Shown: piece by piece, positions 1 to 7,824 of the stretch
Layout of the letters: every line of letters starts with the position of its first letter
Position numbering within the stretch: the stretch's first letter is position 1
Assembly (NCBI GenBank): GCA_019347875.1
Contig: JAHWKN010000008.1
Location: 1 to 34,647, forward strand
Length of the DNA stretch: 34,647 bases
Direction of reading: 5' to 3'
Source of the DNA: Candidatus Parcubacteria bacterium
GTDB taxonomy: Bacteria; Patescibacteriota; Saccharimonadia; UBA4664; JAHWKN01
Position numbers and translations under genes: made by a program
Notes under the pieces: model-generated
Databases searched by the model: none
The model's input: only the letters and a program-made list of their open reading frames with translations
Told to the model about the DNA's origin: nothing

Positions 1-1
1 C

Positions 2-256
2 GTCGATGCCCCGATTCATCAGCGCTACGAGCGGGCCAAAGACCGCCGTCGGCTAGATCATGTTATGAGCGTTGATGAATTTAGGCGTCAGGAGTTAGCC
101 GAAGAGGGCAAGAGCGCGACCGACAGCCAGATTACGACGGTGATAAGTTCAGCCGACTTCGACATCGCCAACGACGCTACGCTAGAGGATCTGCACGCTA
201 AGGTGGACTCGGTTTTGGAGCGCTTCGCCGGAGCTAGTACGAAGGAGCCGTCATGA
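2..256 (+). CDS. C-terminal part of a P-loop kinase-like protein (dephospho-CoA kinase / dNMP kinase-like), truncated by window edge
   Basis: Open frame from base 2 (VDAPIHQRYERAKDRRRLDHVMSVDEFRRQELAEE...) continuing into the listed 65..256 ORF; 'VDA...RYER...R.......S.DEF...E' resembles the C-terminal region of such kinases; stop overlaps the next ATG. Confidence 0.6.
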   Translation, partial: VDAPIHQRYERAKDRRRLDHVMSVDEFRRQELAEEGKSATDSQITTVISSADFDIANDATLEDLHAKVDSVLERFAGASTKEPS

Positions 257-1041
257 TTTTAGTTGGTGTAACCGGCGGCATAGGCCAGGGTAAAACCACC
301 GTTAGCCGGATGCTGCGTGAGCTGGCCGGCGCCGGGCCGGAGTGCGATCTGGAAACCTCTTACATCATTGCCGAGGTAGCTAACGCTTGGATAGCCACCT
401 GGCCACCAACCCCCCTTAAAGTGACCCCCGGCCAGGACGCCGTTGGTCTGGCCAACGAGTTAATCAAAACCTTGCCGGCGGCGGTACGCCAAAAGCTGGA
501 CACGAGCGTTACCTCCGAGCAGCTGAAGATCGAACGCAACGATGAAAGTTTGGCCTTTCACCACCAGTTGACCGGTTATCTGCAAGCTCGCCTGGCTGCC
601 GGGCCAGCGGCCGACGAGCTTTTTCCGGCGCCGATTACGCCGGCCAACAAGGCGCTGCACCGCCAGCTGTTTATGTGGCTGGGAGCGTGCCTGGTGGTCA
701 AGGTGGGCCCTAACATCTGGGGTAACGCTTTGGAGCGGCGGATCAAAGCCTTAGCTGCGGGCGGCCAGGGTTTTGTAACGGTTGGCGGCATCCGTTCCAA
801 GTACGAGGTGAAGATGATTCACCGTAACGGCGGGTTGGTCGTCAGGGTGGTCAGGCCTGAGGCCCAGGCCAACACCGATCTGACCGAGCGCTTTATGCGC
901 GAGGTGGTACCGGACGTTGAGGTGATTAACAACGGCAGCTTTGAGGAGCTGAAGGGGGCGGTTAAGCGCTTGCACGGGGACCTGGCAGGCGGCCGCCTGC
1001 GGTCCAACCCCATCAGCCCGCAGCGCTACCGGGCGGCCTGA
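253..1041 (+). CDS. P-loop NTPase, probable nucleotide/deoxynucleotide kinase-like protein
   Basis: N-terminal MILVGVTGGIGQGKTTVSRML Walker A; ATGA overlap with the upstream kinase-like gene. Confidence 0.65.
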   Translation: MILVGVTGGIGQGKTTVSRMLRELAGAGPECDLETSYIIAEVANAWIATWPPTPLKVTPGQDAVGLANELIKTLPAAVRQKLDTSVTSEQLKIERNDESLAFHHQLTGYLQARLAAGPAADELFPAPITPANKALHRQLFMWLGACLVVKVGPNIWGNALERRIKALAAGGQGFVTVGGIRSKYEVKMIHRNGGLVVRVVRPEAQANTDLTERFMREVVPDVEVINNGSFEELKGAVKRLHGDLAGGRLRSNPISPQRYRAA

Positions 1042-1066
1042 CAACTATTTTTTAGCGAAAGCTTGC

Positions 1067-1094
1067 TTGAATTTAAAATTATCCTGCGTAAACT
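1067..1094 (+). promoter_or_regulatory. putative sigma70-type promoter (TTGAAT-N16-TAAACT) for the Rpf-like gene
   Basis: -35 at 1067-1072, -10 at 1089-1094, in an AT-rich intergenic stretch, about 245 nt before the ATG. Confidence 0.45.
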
Positions 1095-1340
1095 AGAACA
1101 AGTTGTGTCAGCGGAAGCAAAGGAGATCTTAAGTACCCTTTCCTGCAAGTTCATGACCATCAAGCAGTACGGCCGCACTTAGCGGCCCAGGACAAACTGT
1201 TGCACCTCGTAAGGTCCTTAAAGACCGAGCCGGTCGAATGACCCCATAGCGCTCGCGAGCAGACTGGTAGCGGTTGTCCGCTTGAACCACACCTAGTGAG
1301 AGCCCGGAAGGGTTTTTGCGCGACTCCACTAAGGAGGATC

Positions 1341-2018
1341 ATGCGGCGTAAATTTGCGTCGATTCTCGTGATGATGGCGGCCAGCTTGCTGCTGATACAG
1401 CCGGCTGGTGCCGAAGGCGGATTGTCGAGGGAGCCCCTCGCCACTTCGGCTGTAGCCCAGGCCGAGCCCATAACACACCGGGTAGAGCCGGGTGAGTACC
1501 TGGATCTGATTGCCCAGCGGTACGGGGTGGCTTGGCCACAGCTGTACGACGCCAACTGCGGGCTGATGGCACCAAAGGGGCCTCATCACGTTGAGGCCGG
1601 GTGGGAGCTGCGAGTTCCGGATCCTACTGAAACACTGGGATCCTGCCCGCTGCCCGCACCGCCTCCGGCGCCTGCAGCGGCGGCATCAAGCGGTTCGCAG
1701 CCTGCCCGGGCGGGCAAGGCTGTGCAGGCAGCGGCCTCGCCCGCCCGCAAGGCGCCTACTCCGGCACCAAGCGGTTCGCACGCAGCCGGGTCATCGGATT
1801 CCGGCCTGGCATCGATCAGGCAGTGCGAATCGGGAGGTGACTACGGGGCGGTGTCATCAAGCGGGAAGTACCGCGGTGCTTACCAGTTCGACCAGCAGAC
1901 CTGGGAGTCGGTGGGAGGCAGCGGCGACCCCGCTGCCGCTTTGCCGGCCGAGCAGGATCAGCGGGCTGCGGCCTTAAAGCAGCAGCGAGGCAGTTCTCCC
2001 TGGCCCAACTGCGGCTAG
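1341..2018 (+). CDS. Secreted LysM + resuscitation-promoting-factor-like (transglycosylase-like) protein
   Basis: ATG preceded by AAGGAGG at 1331; signal peptide MRRKFASILVMMAASLLLIQPAGA; LysM (ITHRVEPGEYLDLIAQRYGVAWPQLYDAN...); Pro/Ala linker; Rpf-type domain SGLASIRQCESGGDYGAVSSSGKYRGAYQFDQQTWESVGGSGDPAAA. Confidence 0.88.
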   Translation: MRRKFASILVMMAASLLLIQPAGAEGGLSREPLATSAVAQAEPITHRVEPGEYLDLIAQRYGVAWPQLYDANCGLMAPKGPHHVEAGWELRVPDPTETLGSCPLPAPPPAPAAAASSGSQPARAGKAVQAAASPARKAPTPAPSGSHAAGSSDSGLASIRQCESGGDYGAVSSSGKYRGAYQFDQQTWESVGGSGDPAAALPAEQDQRAAALKQQRGSSPWPNCG

Positions 2019-2029
2019 GGGTTGCAATT

Positions 2030-2066
2030 GACCCCCAGGAGCAGCTACCGGCTGCTCCTGGGGGTC
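2030..2066 (+). terminator. Perfect 16-bp GC-rich hairpin downstream of the Rpf-like gene, no clear U tract
   Basis: gacccccaggagcagc-taccg-gctgctcctgggggtc; followed directly by a second imperfect hairpin (cccccggaaaaccgcggtttcccggggg). Confidence 0.6.
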
Positions 2067-2096
2067 CCCCCGGAAAACCGCGGTTTCCCGGGGGAT

Positions 2097-2125
2097 TTCA
2101 ATTTGCCGCTGAACTGTTCTATAAT
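2097..2125 (+). promoter_or_regulatory. putative promoter (TTCAAT-N17-TATAAT)
   Basis: Consensus TATAAT at 2120-2125 with a weak -35 17 nt upstream. Confidence 0.45.
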
Positions 2126-2159
2126 CTACTACCACGCCGACCCAAGCGAAAGGAAGGCG

Positions 2160-2357
2160 ATGTATTGGGCATCCAACCGGGTGAAAATTCCGGCGCTCTT
2201 CGATATCCAAGTTCGATACACCGAGCTGCCACTGCTTTGCGAAATCAGCTGCGGCGCAATGGCGCTGCTGGGGTCGTCTAGCAGGCAAGTGCAAGCTCAT
2301 CTGCAAGCCTGCCGCAGGTGCCGTCTGCGGGCTGCCGGTTACCGGCGGCTGAACTAG
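2160..2357 (+). CDS. Small Cys/His-containing protein (65 aa), anti-sigma zf-HC2-like tail
   Basis: ATG preceded by AAGGAAGG; MYWASNRVKIPALFDIQVRYTELPLLCEISCGAMALLGSSSRQVQAHLQACRRCRLRAAGYRRLN; HLxxCxxC pattern. Confidence 0.5.
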   Translation: MYWASNRVKIPALFDIQVRYTELPLLCEISCGAMALLGSSSRQVQAHLQACRRCRLRAAGYRRLN

Positions 2358-2373
2358 CGAGAAGGAGCAAACG

Positions 2374-2634
2374 GTGCACCAGTCTTGCGAAGGGTCCACA
2401 GAGGTGGGCCAACGTTGCGTCTTGTTGTTCATGAACAAGATCAGGCTTCATCACAAGTGGGTGAGTCCAGACCAGATACGGTGTGGCACCCCAACTCCCA
2501 TCGACTACCCCAATTTGGACGCGGATATCCACCGACTGCGACAGAAAGGGCTGCTCGAGCTGGATGACTGTAGCGGAGAGTTTCTCCGTTTGACCGAGGA
2601 CGGAGTGCGTGCCGCCGAGGCATTCGTCGCGTAG
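2374..2634 (+). CDS. Small hypothetical protein, possibly winged-helix-like (86 aa)
   Basis: GTG start preceded by GAGAAGGAG; ...DADIHRLRQKGLLELDDCSGEFLRLTEDGVRAAEAF resembles a recognition helix + wing. Confidence 0.5.
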   Translation: MHQSCEGSTEVGQRCVLLFMNKIRLHHKWVSPDQIRCGTPTPIDYPNLDADIHRLRQKGLLELDDCSGEFLRLTEDGVRAAEAFVA

Positions 2635-2671
2635 CCAGGCTCGACAGAAGCCGCCAATAAGCCCTGCAGGG

Positions 2672-2699
2672 TTCGGCCCTGCGGGGCCGAATCTTTTTT
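2672..2699 (+). terminator. Rho-independent terminator upstream of polA
   Basis: ttcggccc-tgcg-gggccgaa followed by tctttttt. Confidence 0.8.
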
Positions 2700-2716
2700 G
2701 AGCTATACTAATACTC

Positions 2717-5563
2717 ATGACTAAACGGGCCAAACTGGTTTTAATTGACGGCAAAGCCATCTTTCATCGCGCTTATCACGCTATTCCGCATTTGACCAAC
2801 AAGGAGGGGCACCCGACCAACGCCATTTACGGCTTTAGCTCGATGACGTTAAAGGCGCTGGCCGACTTGAAGCCTGATTATGCCGTCTTGGCCTGGGACA
2901 AAGCTAAAACCAGTTTGACCCAGCGCCTCAAGTGGTACCCCGATTACAAAGTGAAGCGGCTGAAGATGCCGGATGACTTCTACGCCCAAATCCCGATGGT
3001 GCGCGAACTGGCGGCGGCGCTGGGTATGCCGTTACTAGAACTGGACGACTACGAGGCCGATGACATCATCGGTACGCTGGTAACCAGGCATCCGGAGCTT
3101 GATGTGGTGATTGTGACCAACGACCGCGATGTGTTTCAGCTGTTGGACCCAAAAACACGTTCAGGGCCGGACCGCAAAGTCGAGGTCTACATGCAGCGGC
3201 GGGGCATGACCGACACCGAGGTGTACGACGCGGCGCGGGTACGGCAGCGCTACGGCATTGAGCCGCGGCAGATTATCGACCTGAAAGCGCTGGAGGGTGA
3301 TGCCAGCGACAACATTCCCGGAGTGGCCGGCGTGGGCGAAAAGACGGCGCTGGACTTAATCGGCCGCTACGGCTCGCTCGACGGGATCTATCACCACTTG
3401 GACGAGATCCCCGGCAAGCTGCATGACCGGTTGGCCGACGGGCGCGACATCGCCTACTTAAGCTACAAACTGGCCACCATTATGTGTGACGCGCCGGTGG
3501 AGCTGAACCTGGAAGAGGCCCGCTGGGGCCGGGTGGACAAGCAGGCCGTGCACGAGCTGTTCCGGCGGCTGGAGTTTAAAAGCCTCTTGGCAAAGCTCCC
3601 GCCGGAGCTGGATGCGGCCCCCAATCTGTTCGACCGGTCGCCGCCGGTGAAGGTGCGCGGGCACATAGATAAGGCCAACTACCACTGCGTTCAAACGCCT
3701 GAGGATCTAGACCGGCTGGTTAAAAAAATGGAGTCGGTGAGCTGTTTCGCCTTTGACGTCGAGACCGACTCGATTGAGGTGGTGAGCGCTAACCTGGTCG
3801 GTTTGGCGGTCAGCTTTAAGGAGGGCGAAGCTTACTATGTGCCCATAGGGCACAAGGGGAGTCAGGAGTTAGGAGCAAGGAGTGAGCAAGTTCGGGCGGG
3901 GGAGCCTCCTGTCTCTGCGGAGCAGCTGCCATTAGAAACGGCGGTCGAGGCGCTAAAGCCGCTGCTTGAAAACGACAAAACTGGCAAGGTCGGCCACAAC
4001 CTGAAGTTCGACTACCAGGTAATGCGGCGCTACGGGGTGACGCTGGCTCCGATCCGTTTTGACACCATGGTGGCGGCCTTTTTGATAAACCCGCTGGGAC
4101 GCGCGCAGACCCTCAGCGACCTGGCCTACAGCGAGCTGGGGATCGAGATGGTCCCGATTGAGGAGCTGATCGGTAAAAAGGGCAAACTGCAGGTGACGTT
4201 TGACCGGGTCAGCGTCGAGGACGCCACCCGCTACGCCGCGGAGGACGCCGACGTCAGCTGGCGGCTGTACCGGAAGCTGGCGCCGGAGCTGAAGCAGACC
4301 GGTTTTGACCGGCTGGCGGCCCGGATGGAGTGGCCGCTCATTCCCATCCTGGCCGAGATGGAGCTGGCCGGCATTCAGCTGGATACGGAGTTTTTAGCTG
4401 AATTTAACAAAAAGATCAGCGCCAAAATCCTTGAGCTGGAGGACAAGATCTGCCGGTTGTGCGGGGAGCGTTTTAACATCGGCTCGCCGGCGCAGCTGGG
4501 CAACGTTTTGTTTAACAAACTGGGCATCTCGCCGGCCGGCATCAAGCGCGGCAAGACCGGCATCTCAACGGCGGCCTCGGAGCTGGAAAAAATGCGCGGC
4601 CTGCACCCGGTGATTGATTTTATTTTTGAGTACCGTGAGCTGGTGAAGCTGAAAAACACTTATGTCGACGCGCTGCCCGAACTGGTTTCGCCGGCTGACC
4701 GGCGCATTCACACCAGCTTTAACCAGACCATCGCCCAAACCGGGCGGCTAAGCTCGACCAACCCTAATCTGCAAAACATACCGGTGCGCACCGAGCTGGG
4801 GCGCGAGATCAGGCGGGCGTTCGTGGCGCCGCCGGGGCGGGTGTTCGTGGCGGCCGACTACTCGCAGATCGAGCTGCGGGTGGCGGCGGCCTTGAGCCGG
4901 GATGAGGCCATGATCGAGACGTTTAAAAAGGGGGTTGATCTGCATCAGCAAACGGCCGCAGAGCTGTACGGCGTGGCACTGGACGATGTTGAAAAGTGGC
5001 AGCGCTACAACGCCAAGACCATTAACTTCGGGGTGCTGTACGGCATGAGCGCGCACGGCTTAAGCGTGGCCACCGGCATGAGCCGGGACGAGGCGGCGGG
5101 TTTTATCAAGCGCTACTTCGAGGTGCGGCCGGCGCTGGCCGAATACGTTGCGGCGACCAAGCGGTTTGCGCGGGAGCACGGCTACACCGAAACTTTGTTT
5201 GGCCGCCGCCGGCCCTGCCCGGAGATCAACTCCAACAACCACATGGTGGCGCAGGCGGCCGAGCGCATGGCGGTGAACGTCCCGATTCAGGGCACCGCTG
5301 CCGACATTTACAAGCTGGCCATGATCGAGGTGACGAAGCGGTTTGCGGCCGAGGCCCTCGATGATGTCCAGCCGCCCTCCGGTACCGTGCGCGGGACCCA
5401 GCTGCTGCTGCAGATCCACGATGAACTGATAGCCGAAACCGCCGCAAGGAATGGGGAGGATGTGGCTCGGGTGATGAAGGAGACCATGGAAAGCGTTTAC
5501 GATTTGGGCGTGCCTTTAGCGGTAGACACGGCTATCGGTACAAGCTGGGGCGAGCTAAAGTAG
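2717..5563 (+). CDS. polA: DNA polymerase I
   Basis: 948 aa; 5'-nuclease domain (LVLIDGKAIFHRAYHAIP...EADDIIGTL), 3'-5' exonuclease-like region (FAFDVETDS), family A polymerase motifs (AADYSQIELRVAA, KTINFGVLYGMSAHGLS, QIHDEL). Confidence 0.98.
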   Translation: MTKRAKLVLIDGKAIFHRAYHAIPHLTNKEGHPTNAIYGFSSMTLKALADLKPDYAVLAWDKAKTSLTQRLKWYPDYKVKRLKMPDDFYAQIPMVRELAAALGMPLLELDDYEADDIIGTLVTRHPELDVVIVTNDRDVFQLLDPKTRSGPDRKVEVYMQRRGMTDTEVYDAARVRQRYGIEPRQIIDLKALEGDASDNIPGVAGVGEKTALDLIGRYGSLDGIYHHLDEIPGKLHDRLADGRDIAYLSYKLATIMCDAPVELNLEEARWGRVDKQAVHELFRRLEFKSLLAKLPPELDAAPNLFDRSPPVKVRGHIDKANYHCVQTPEDLDRLVKKMESVSCFAFDVETDSIEVVSANLVGLAVSFKEGEAYYVPIGHKGSQELGARSEQVRAGEPPVSAEQLPLETAVEALKPLLENDKTGKVGHNLKFDYQVMRRYGVTLAPIRFDTMVAAFLINPLGRAQTLSDLAYSELGIEMVPIEELIGKKGKLQVTFDRVSVEDATRYAAEDADVSWRLYRKLAPELKQTGFDRLAARMEWPLIPILAEMELAGIQLDTEFLAEFNKKISAKILELEDKICRLCGERFNIGSPAQLGNVLFNKLGISPAGIKRGKTGISTAASELEKMRGLHPVIDFIFEYRELVKLKNTYVDALPELVSPADRRIHTSFNQTIAQTGRLSSTNPNLQNIPVRTELGREIRRAFVAPPGRVFVAADYSQIELRVAAALSRDEAMIETFKKGVDLHQQTAAELYGVALDDVEKWQRYNAKTINFGVLYGMSAHGLSVATGMSRDEAAGFIKRYFEVRPALAEYVAATKRFAREHGYTETLFGRRRPCPEINSNNHMVAQAAERMAVNVPIQGTAADIYKLAMIEVTKRFAAEALDDVQPPSGTVRGTQLLLQIHDELIAETAARNGEDVARVMKETMESVYDLGVPLAVDTAIGTSWGELK
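3858..3885 (+). repeat. Heptanucleotide-period tract inside polA
   Basis: GGAGTCA GGAGTTA GGAGCAA GGAGTGA. Confidence 0.85.
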
Positions 5564-5636
5564 CGGTAACTTAGTCAAGCGTCGGCTGCCGCCATCCTGA
5601 TTTGCTAGGTTTGTAAATGTGTAAGTGGCTTAGATT

Positions 5637-5666
5637 TTGACCCTTAAAAATTACCTGGTGTTAGAT
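5637..5666 (+). promoter_or_regulatory. putative promoter (TTGACC-N18-TTAGAT)
   Basis: AT-rich region after polA with -35-like TTGACC and -10-like TTAGAT. Confidence 0.35.
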
Positions 5667-5740
5667 TAATCAACGATGACGCCGCAAACTAAAGAGCTTA
5701 AGATAGGGCGGTTCCATCGGACGACACGAGGAGTATCAGG

Positions 5741-6082
5741 GTGCATGTACCTGAGCTTTTGACCGTCGTCCTGGTGTGGACGGCAGAGCATTTGGAGAAC
5801 TACGGGCCCGAGGCGGACAGATGGCGGCGCATTGAAGGAGCCGTAGCGGTGGTAGGTGGTATGACCAGGAACCGGCCGGCAGGGTTGTTGTGTGATATTG
5901 CGCGATGTGTGAAGCGTCTGCAGTGTGACCTTGAGCTTCAGCCGATCGATCTTGAGTTGGTCTTGAGGGGCCAAGACGGATATCCCGTAGTAGAGGTGGC
6001 TCGAGGGGTGGTTGATCTGCTTGAACTGCCCGACGTCGTCGAACTCGTCAGCGGCCGCTTTAGCAGGCTCAAGTCGTCGTAG
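5741..6082 (+). CDS. Hypothetical protein (113 aa)
   Basis: GTG start with GAGGAG upstream; own promoter-like region; followed by a strong hairpin. Confidence 0.5.
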   Translation: MHVPELLTVVLVWTAEHLENYGPEADRWRRIEGAVAVVGGMTRNRPAGLLCDIARCVKRLQCDLELQPIDLELVLRGQDGYPVVEVARGVVDLLELPDVVELVSGRFSRLKSS

Positions 6083-6093
6083 TTCTCTAGCTA

Positions 6094-6127
6094 ACCGGCG
6101 GTCGCCCGTAGTTGGGTGACCGCCGGT
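6094..6127 (+). terminator. 14-bp hairpin between the 113-aa ORF and mutM
   Basis: accggcggtcgccc-gtagtt-gggtgaccgccggt (one G-U pair); no long U tract. Confidence 0.55.
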
Positions 6128-6134
6128 ATCCCCC

Positions 6135-6149
6135 TGTTATAGTAGGGGT
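6135..6149 (+). promoter_or_regulatory. Extended -10 (TGt-TATAGT) ending 6 nt before the mutM ATG; probable leaderless promoter
   Basis: TG at 6135-6136, TATAGT at 6138-6143, ATG at 6150; no SD in the 6-nt gap. Confidence 0.5.
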
Positions 6150-7082
6150 ATGCCGGAGCTACCAGAGGTTGAAACAATCTGCCGGGGACTGGATCGGCTG
6201 CTGGTAGGCCGGGTGATTGCCGCCGTCCAGGTGGATTGGGCCAAGAGTTTTGCACTGGACGCTGAGCAGCTTCAGTCGCAAGTCATAGGGTCGCAGGTCC
6301 AAAGCCTGGATCGCCGCGCTAAAGTCTTAATCATCAATCTAGCTAACCCCTCCCTCACTACCCGCTACTCACTGCTGTTCCACCTCAAAATGACCGGCCA
6401 GCTGGTGTTGGTGAAGGCGGGCGGCGAGCGGTTTGCCGGCGGCCACCCGACCGAATCAATGGCCGCGGGTCTGCCCGACCGGTCGACACGCGTGACGTTC
6501 ACTTTTGACAACGGTGACCGGCTGTTTTTTAACGACCAGCGTAAGTTTGGCTGGATTCAGTTAGTGGAAACCGACCAAGTTGAAAATCATCAGTTAATTG
6601 CCAGGCTGGGGCCCGAACCGCTGAGCCCTGATTTTACCGCCGAGCATCTAGCGTCAAGAGTCAAACGTCACCCCAAAGCGCCTATCAAGGCCGTAATTTT
6701 GGATCAGTCGACGGTAGCCGGGGTGGGCAACATTTATGCCGACGAGAGTTTGCACTTGGCCCGCATTCATCCGGCGCGACCGGGCGGCAGCTTAAAGCCG
6801 TTCGAAATTAAGCGGCTGCATGGGGCTATTCGTGACATCATGACGCTTGGTATCACCTACGGCGGCACTAGCTTCACCAACTACGTCAACGCTCTGGGCA
6901 AAAAAGGTGATTATTTGAGCCGCGCGAGGGTGTTTCGCCGCCAAGGGCAGCCCTGCACGGCTCTCCTGTCGAGAGGGCAGGTCTGCGGTGCGATCATCGA
7001 AAAGATGCGCGTGGCCGGGCGGGGGACCCACTACTGTCCCAGGTGTCAGCCCTGGCCTAAGGCCACAAAATCCAAGCTCTAA
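6150..7082 (+). CDS. mutM: Formamidopyrimidine-DNA glycosylase (Fpg/MutM)
   Basis: N-terminal MPELPEVETICRGL; FHLKMTGQL; QRKFGWIQL; GVGNIYADE; C-terminal VAGRGTHYCPRCQ zinc finger. Confidence 0.97.
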   Translation: MPELPEVETICRGLDRLLVGRVIAAVQVDWAKSFALDAEQLQSQVIGSQVQSLDRRAKVLIINLANPSLTTRYSLLFHLKMTGQLVLVKAGGERFAGGHPTESMAAGLPDRSTRVTFTFDNGDRLFFNDQRKFGWIQLVETDQVENHQLIARLGPEPLSPDFTAEHLASRVKRHPKAPIKAVILDQSTVAGVGNIYADESLHLARIHPARPGGSLKPFEIKRLHGAIRDIMTLGITYGGTSFTNYVNALGKKGDYLSRARVFRRQGQPCTALLSRGQVCGAIIEKMRVAGRGTHYCPRCQPWPKATKSKL

Positions 7083-7137
7083 GACCCCGGCAAACACCGG
7101 GTTTAAGGCCCGTCATATCCACGAACTCTATAGCGGG

Positions 7138-7701
7138 CTACTGTACGGGCGCCATAACCCCTTCAACAATGTGGTCGGCCGGCGCCGGGTTGCCGTCGTT
7201 TGGCTCAAGCGTCAAAACATACAAGTCGAAGGGCCTTAGGTCGCTGTCGGAACGGAAGCTGTTGGAGTAAACGCCGCCCACCTTTTCGGCGCGTCCGGTG
7301 CTAATGAACTTGAAGGGTGAGCGGCGGACGACCCAGCCTTCGTAAAAATCGCCGTTTTTGGGATCTGGCAGGTCAGAAAAGGTAGCCAACAGCGAGTACT
7401 TGCCGTTTTCGAACTTGGCTTTGGCGGTGCCCCCGCCCCGGCCGCCGGTAGAGATACCGCGCACGGCGCCGACGGTTACGTCTTTGAGCGGTCCGCTTAA
7501 CTGGTACCGCGACTGATCGGCCGTTGGCTGCGAGTTTGTATCTGCCTTCGGCTCGAACACGTTGGTAGCAGCTTGGTCGCGTTGGTTAGCGTTGTAGGCC
7601 CGGTAGCCCACCGCCCCCACCACCGCCAGTACGACGGCCACGATTAGTAACTCGAGCACCATTGCTACTCCGCGTTGGTCGGCCGTACTTGTTTGCTTCA
7701 T
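7138..7701 (-). CDS. Membrane-anchored protein with anti-sigma-K (RskA C-terminal)-like domain
   Basis: N-terminal TM helix (VLELLIVAVVLAVVGAVGYRAY); C-terminal LATFSDLPDPKNGDFYEGWVVRRSPFKF...PFDLYVLTLEPNDGNPAPADHIVEGVM resembles the RskA-C fold. Confidence 0.6.
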   Translation of the reverse strand: MKQTSTADQRGVAMVLELLIVAVVLAVVGAVGYRAYNANQRDQAATNVFEPKADTNSQPTADQSRYQLSGPLKDVTVGAVRGISTGGRGGGTAKAKFENGKYSLLATFSDLPDPKNGDFYEGWVVRRSPFKFISTGRAEKVGGVYSNSFRSDSDLRPFDLYVLTLEPNDGNPAPADHIVEGVMAPVQ

Positions 7702-7824
7702 GGGATTTTCCGCTTAGTTAACTGTAACCGCTACCAACGTATCAACCTACTACCTGACTGTCAATAAGCATAAGCGTAATGTGCGTGTCTTGCGGCTGGC
7801 CGCCCGATACCCGATACTTGAGCC

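Noticed and set aside
1095-1340. c-di-AMP (ydaO-type) riboswitch upstream of the Rpf-like gene
   Set aside because: A short CCTCGTAAGG-like string is present, but the conserved core motifs are not, so it is kept only as an unclassified leader.
1974-2438. 154-aa minus-strand ORF
   Set aside because: Runs through strong hairpins and a promoter, has no family signal, and overlaps better-supported small plus-strand genes.
3458-5447. Multiple minus-strand ORFs (60-119 aa) inside polA
   Set aside because: Antisense shadows of a high-GC conserved gene; compositions are Arg/His/Pro-rich and no family is recognisable.
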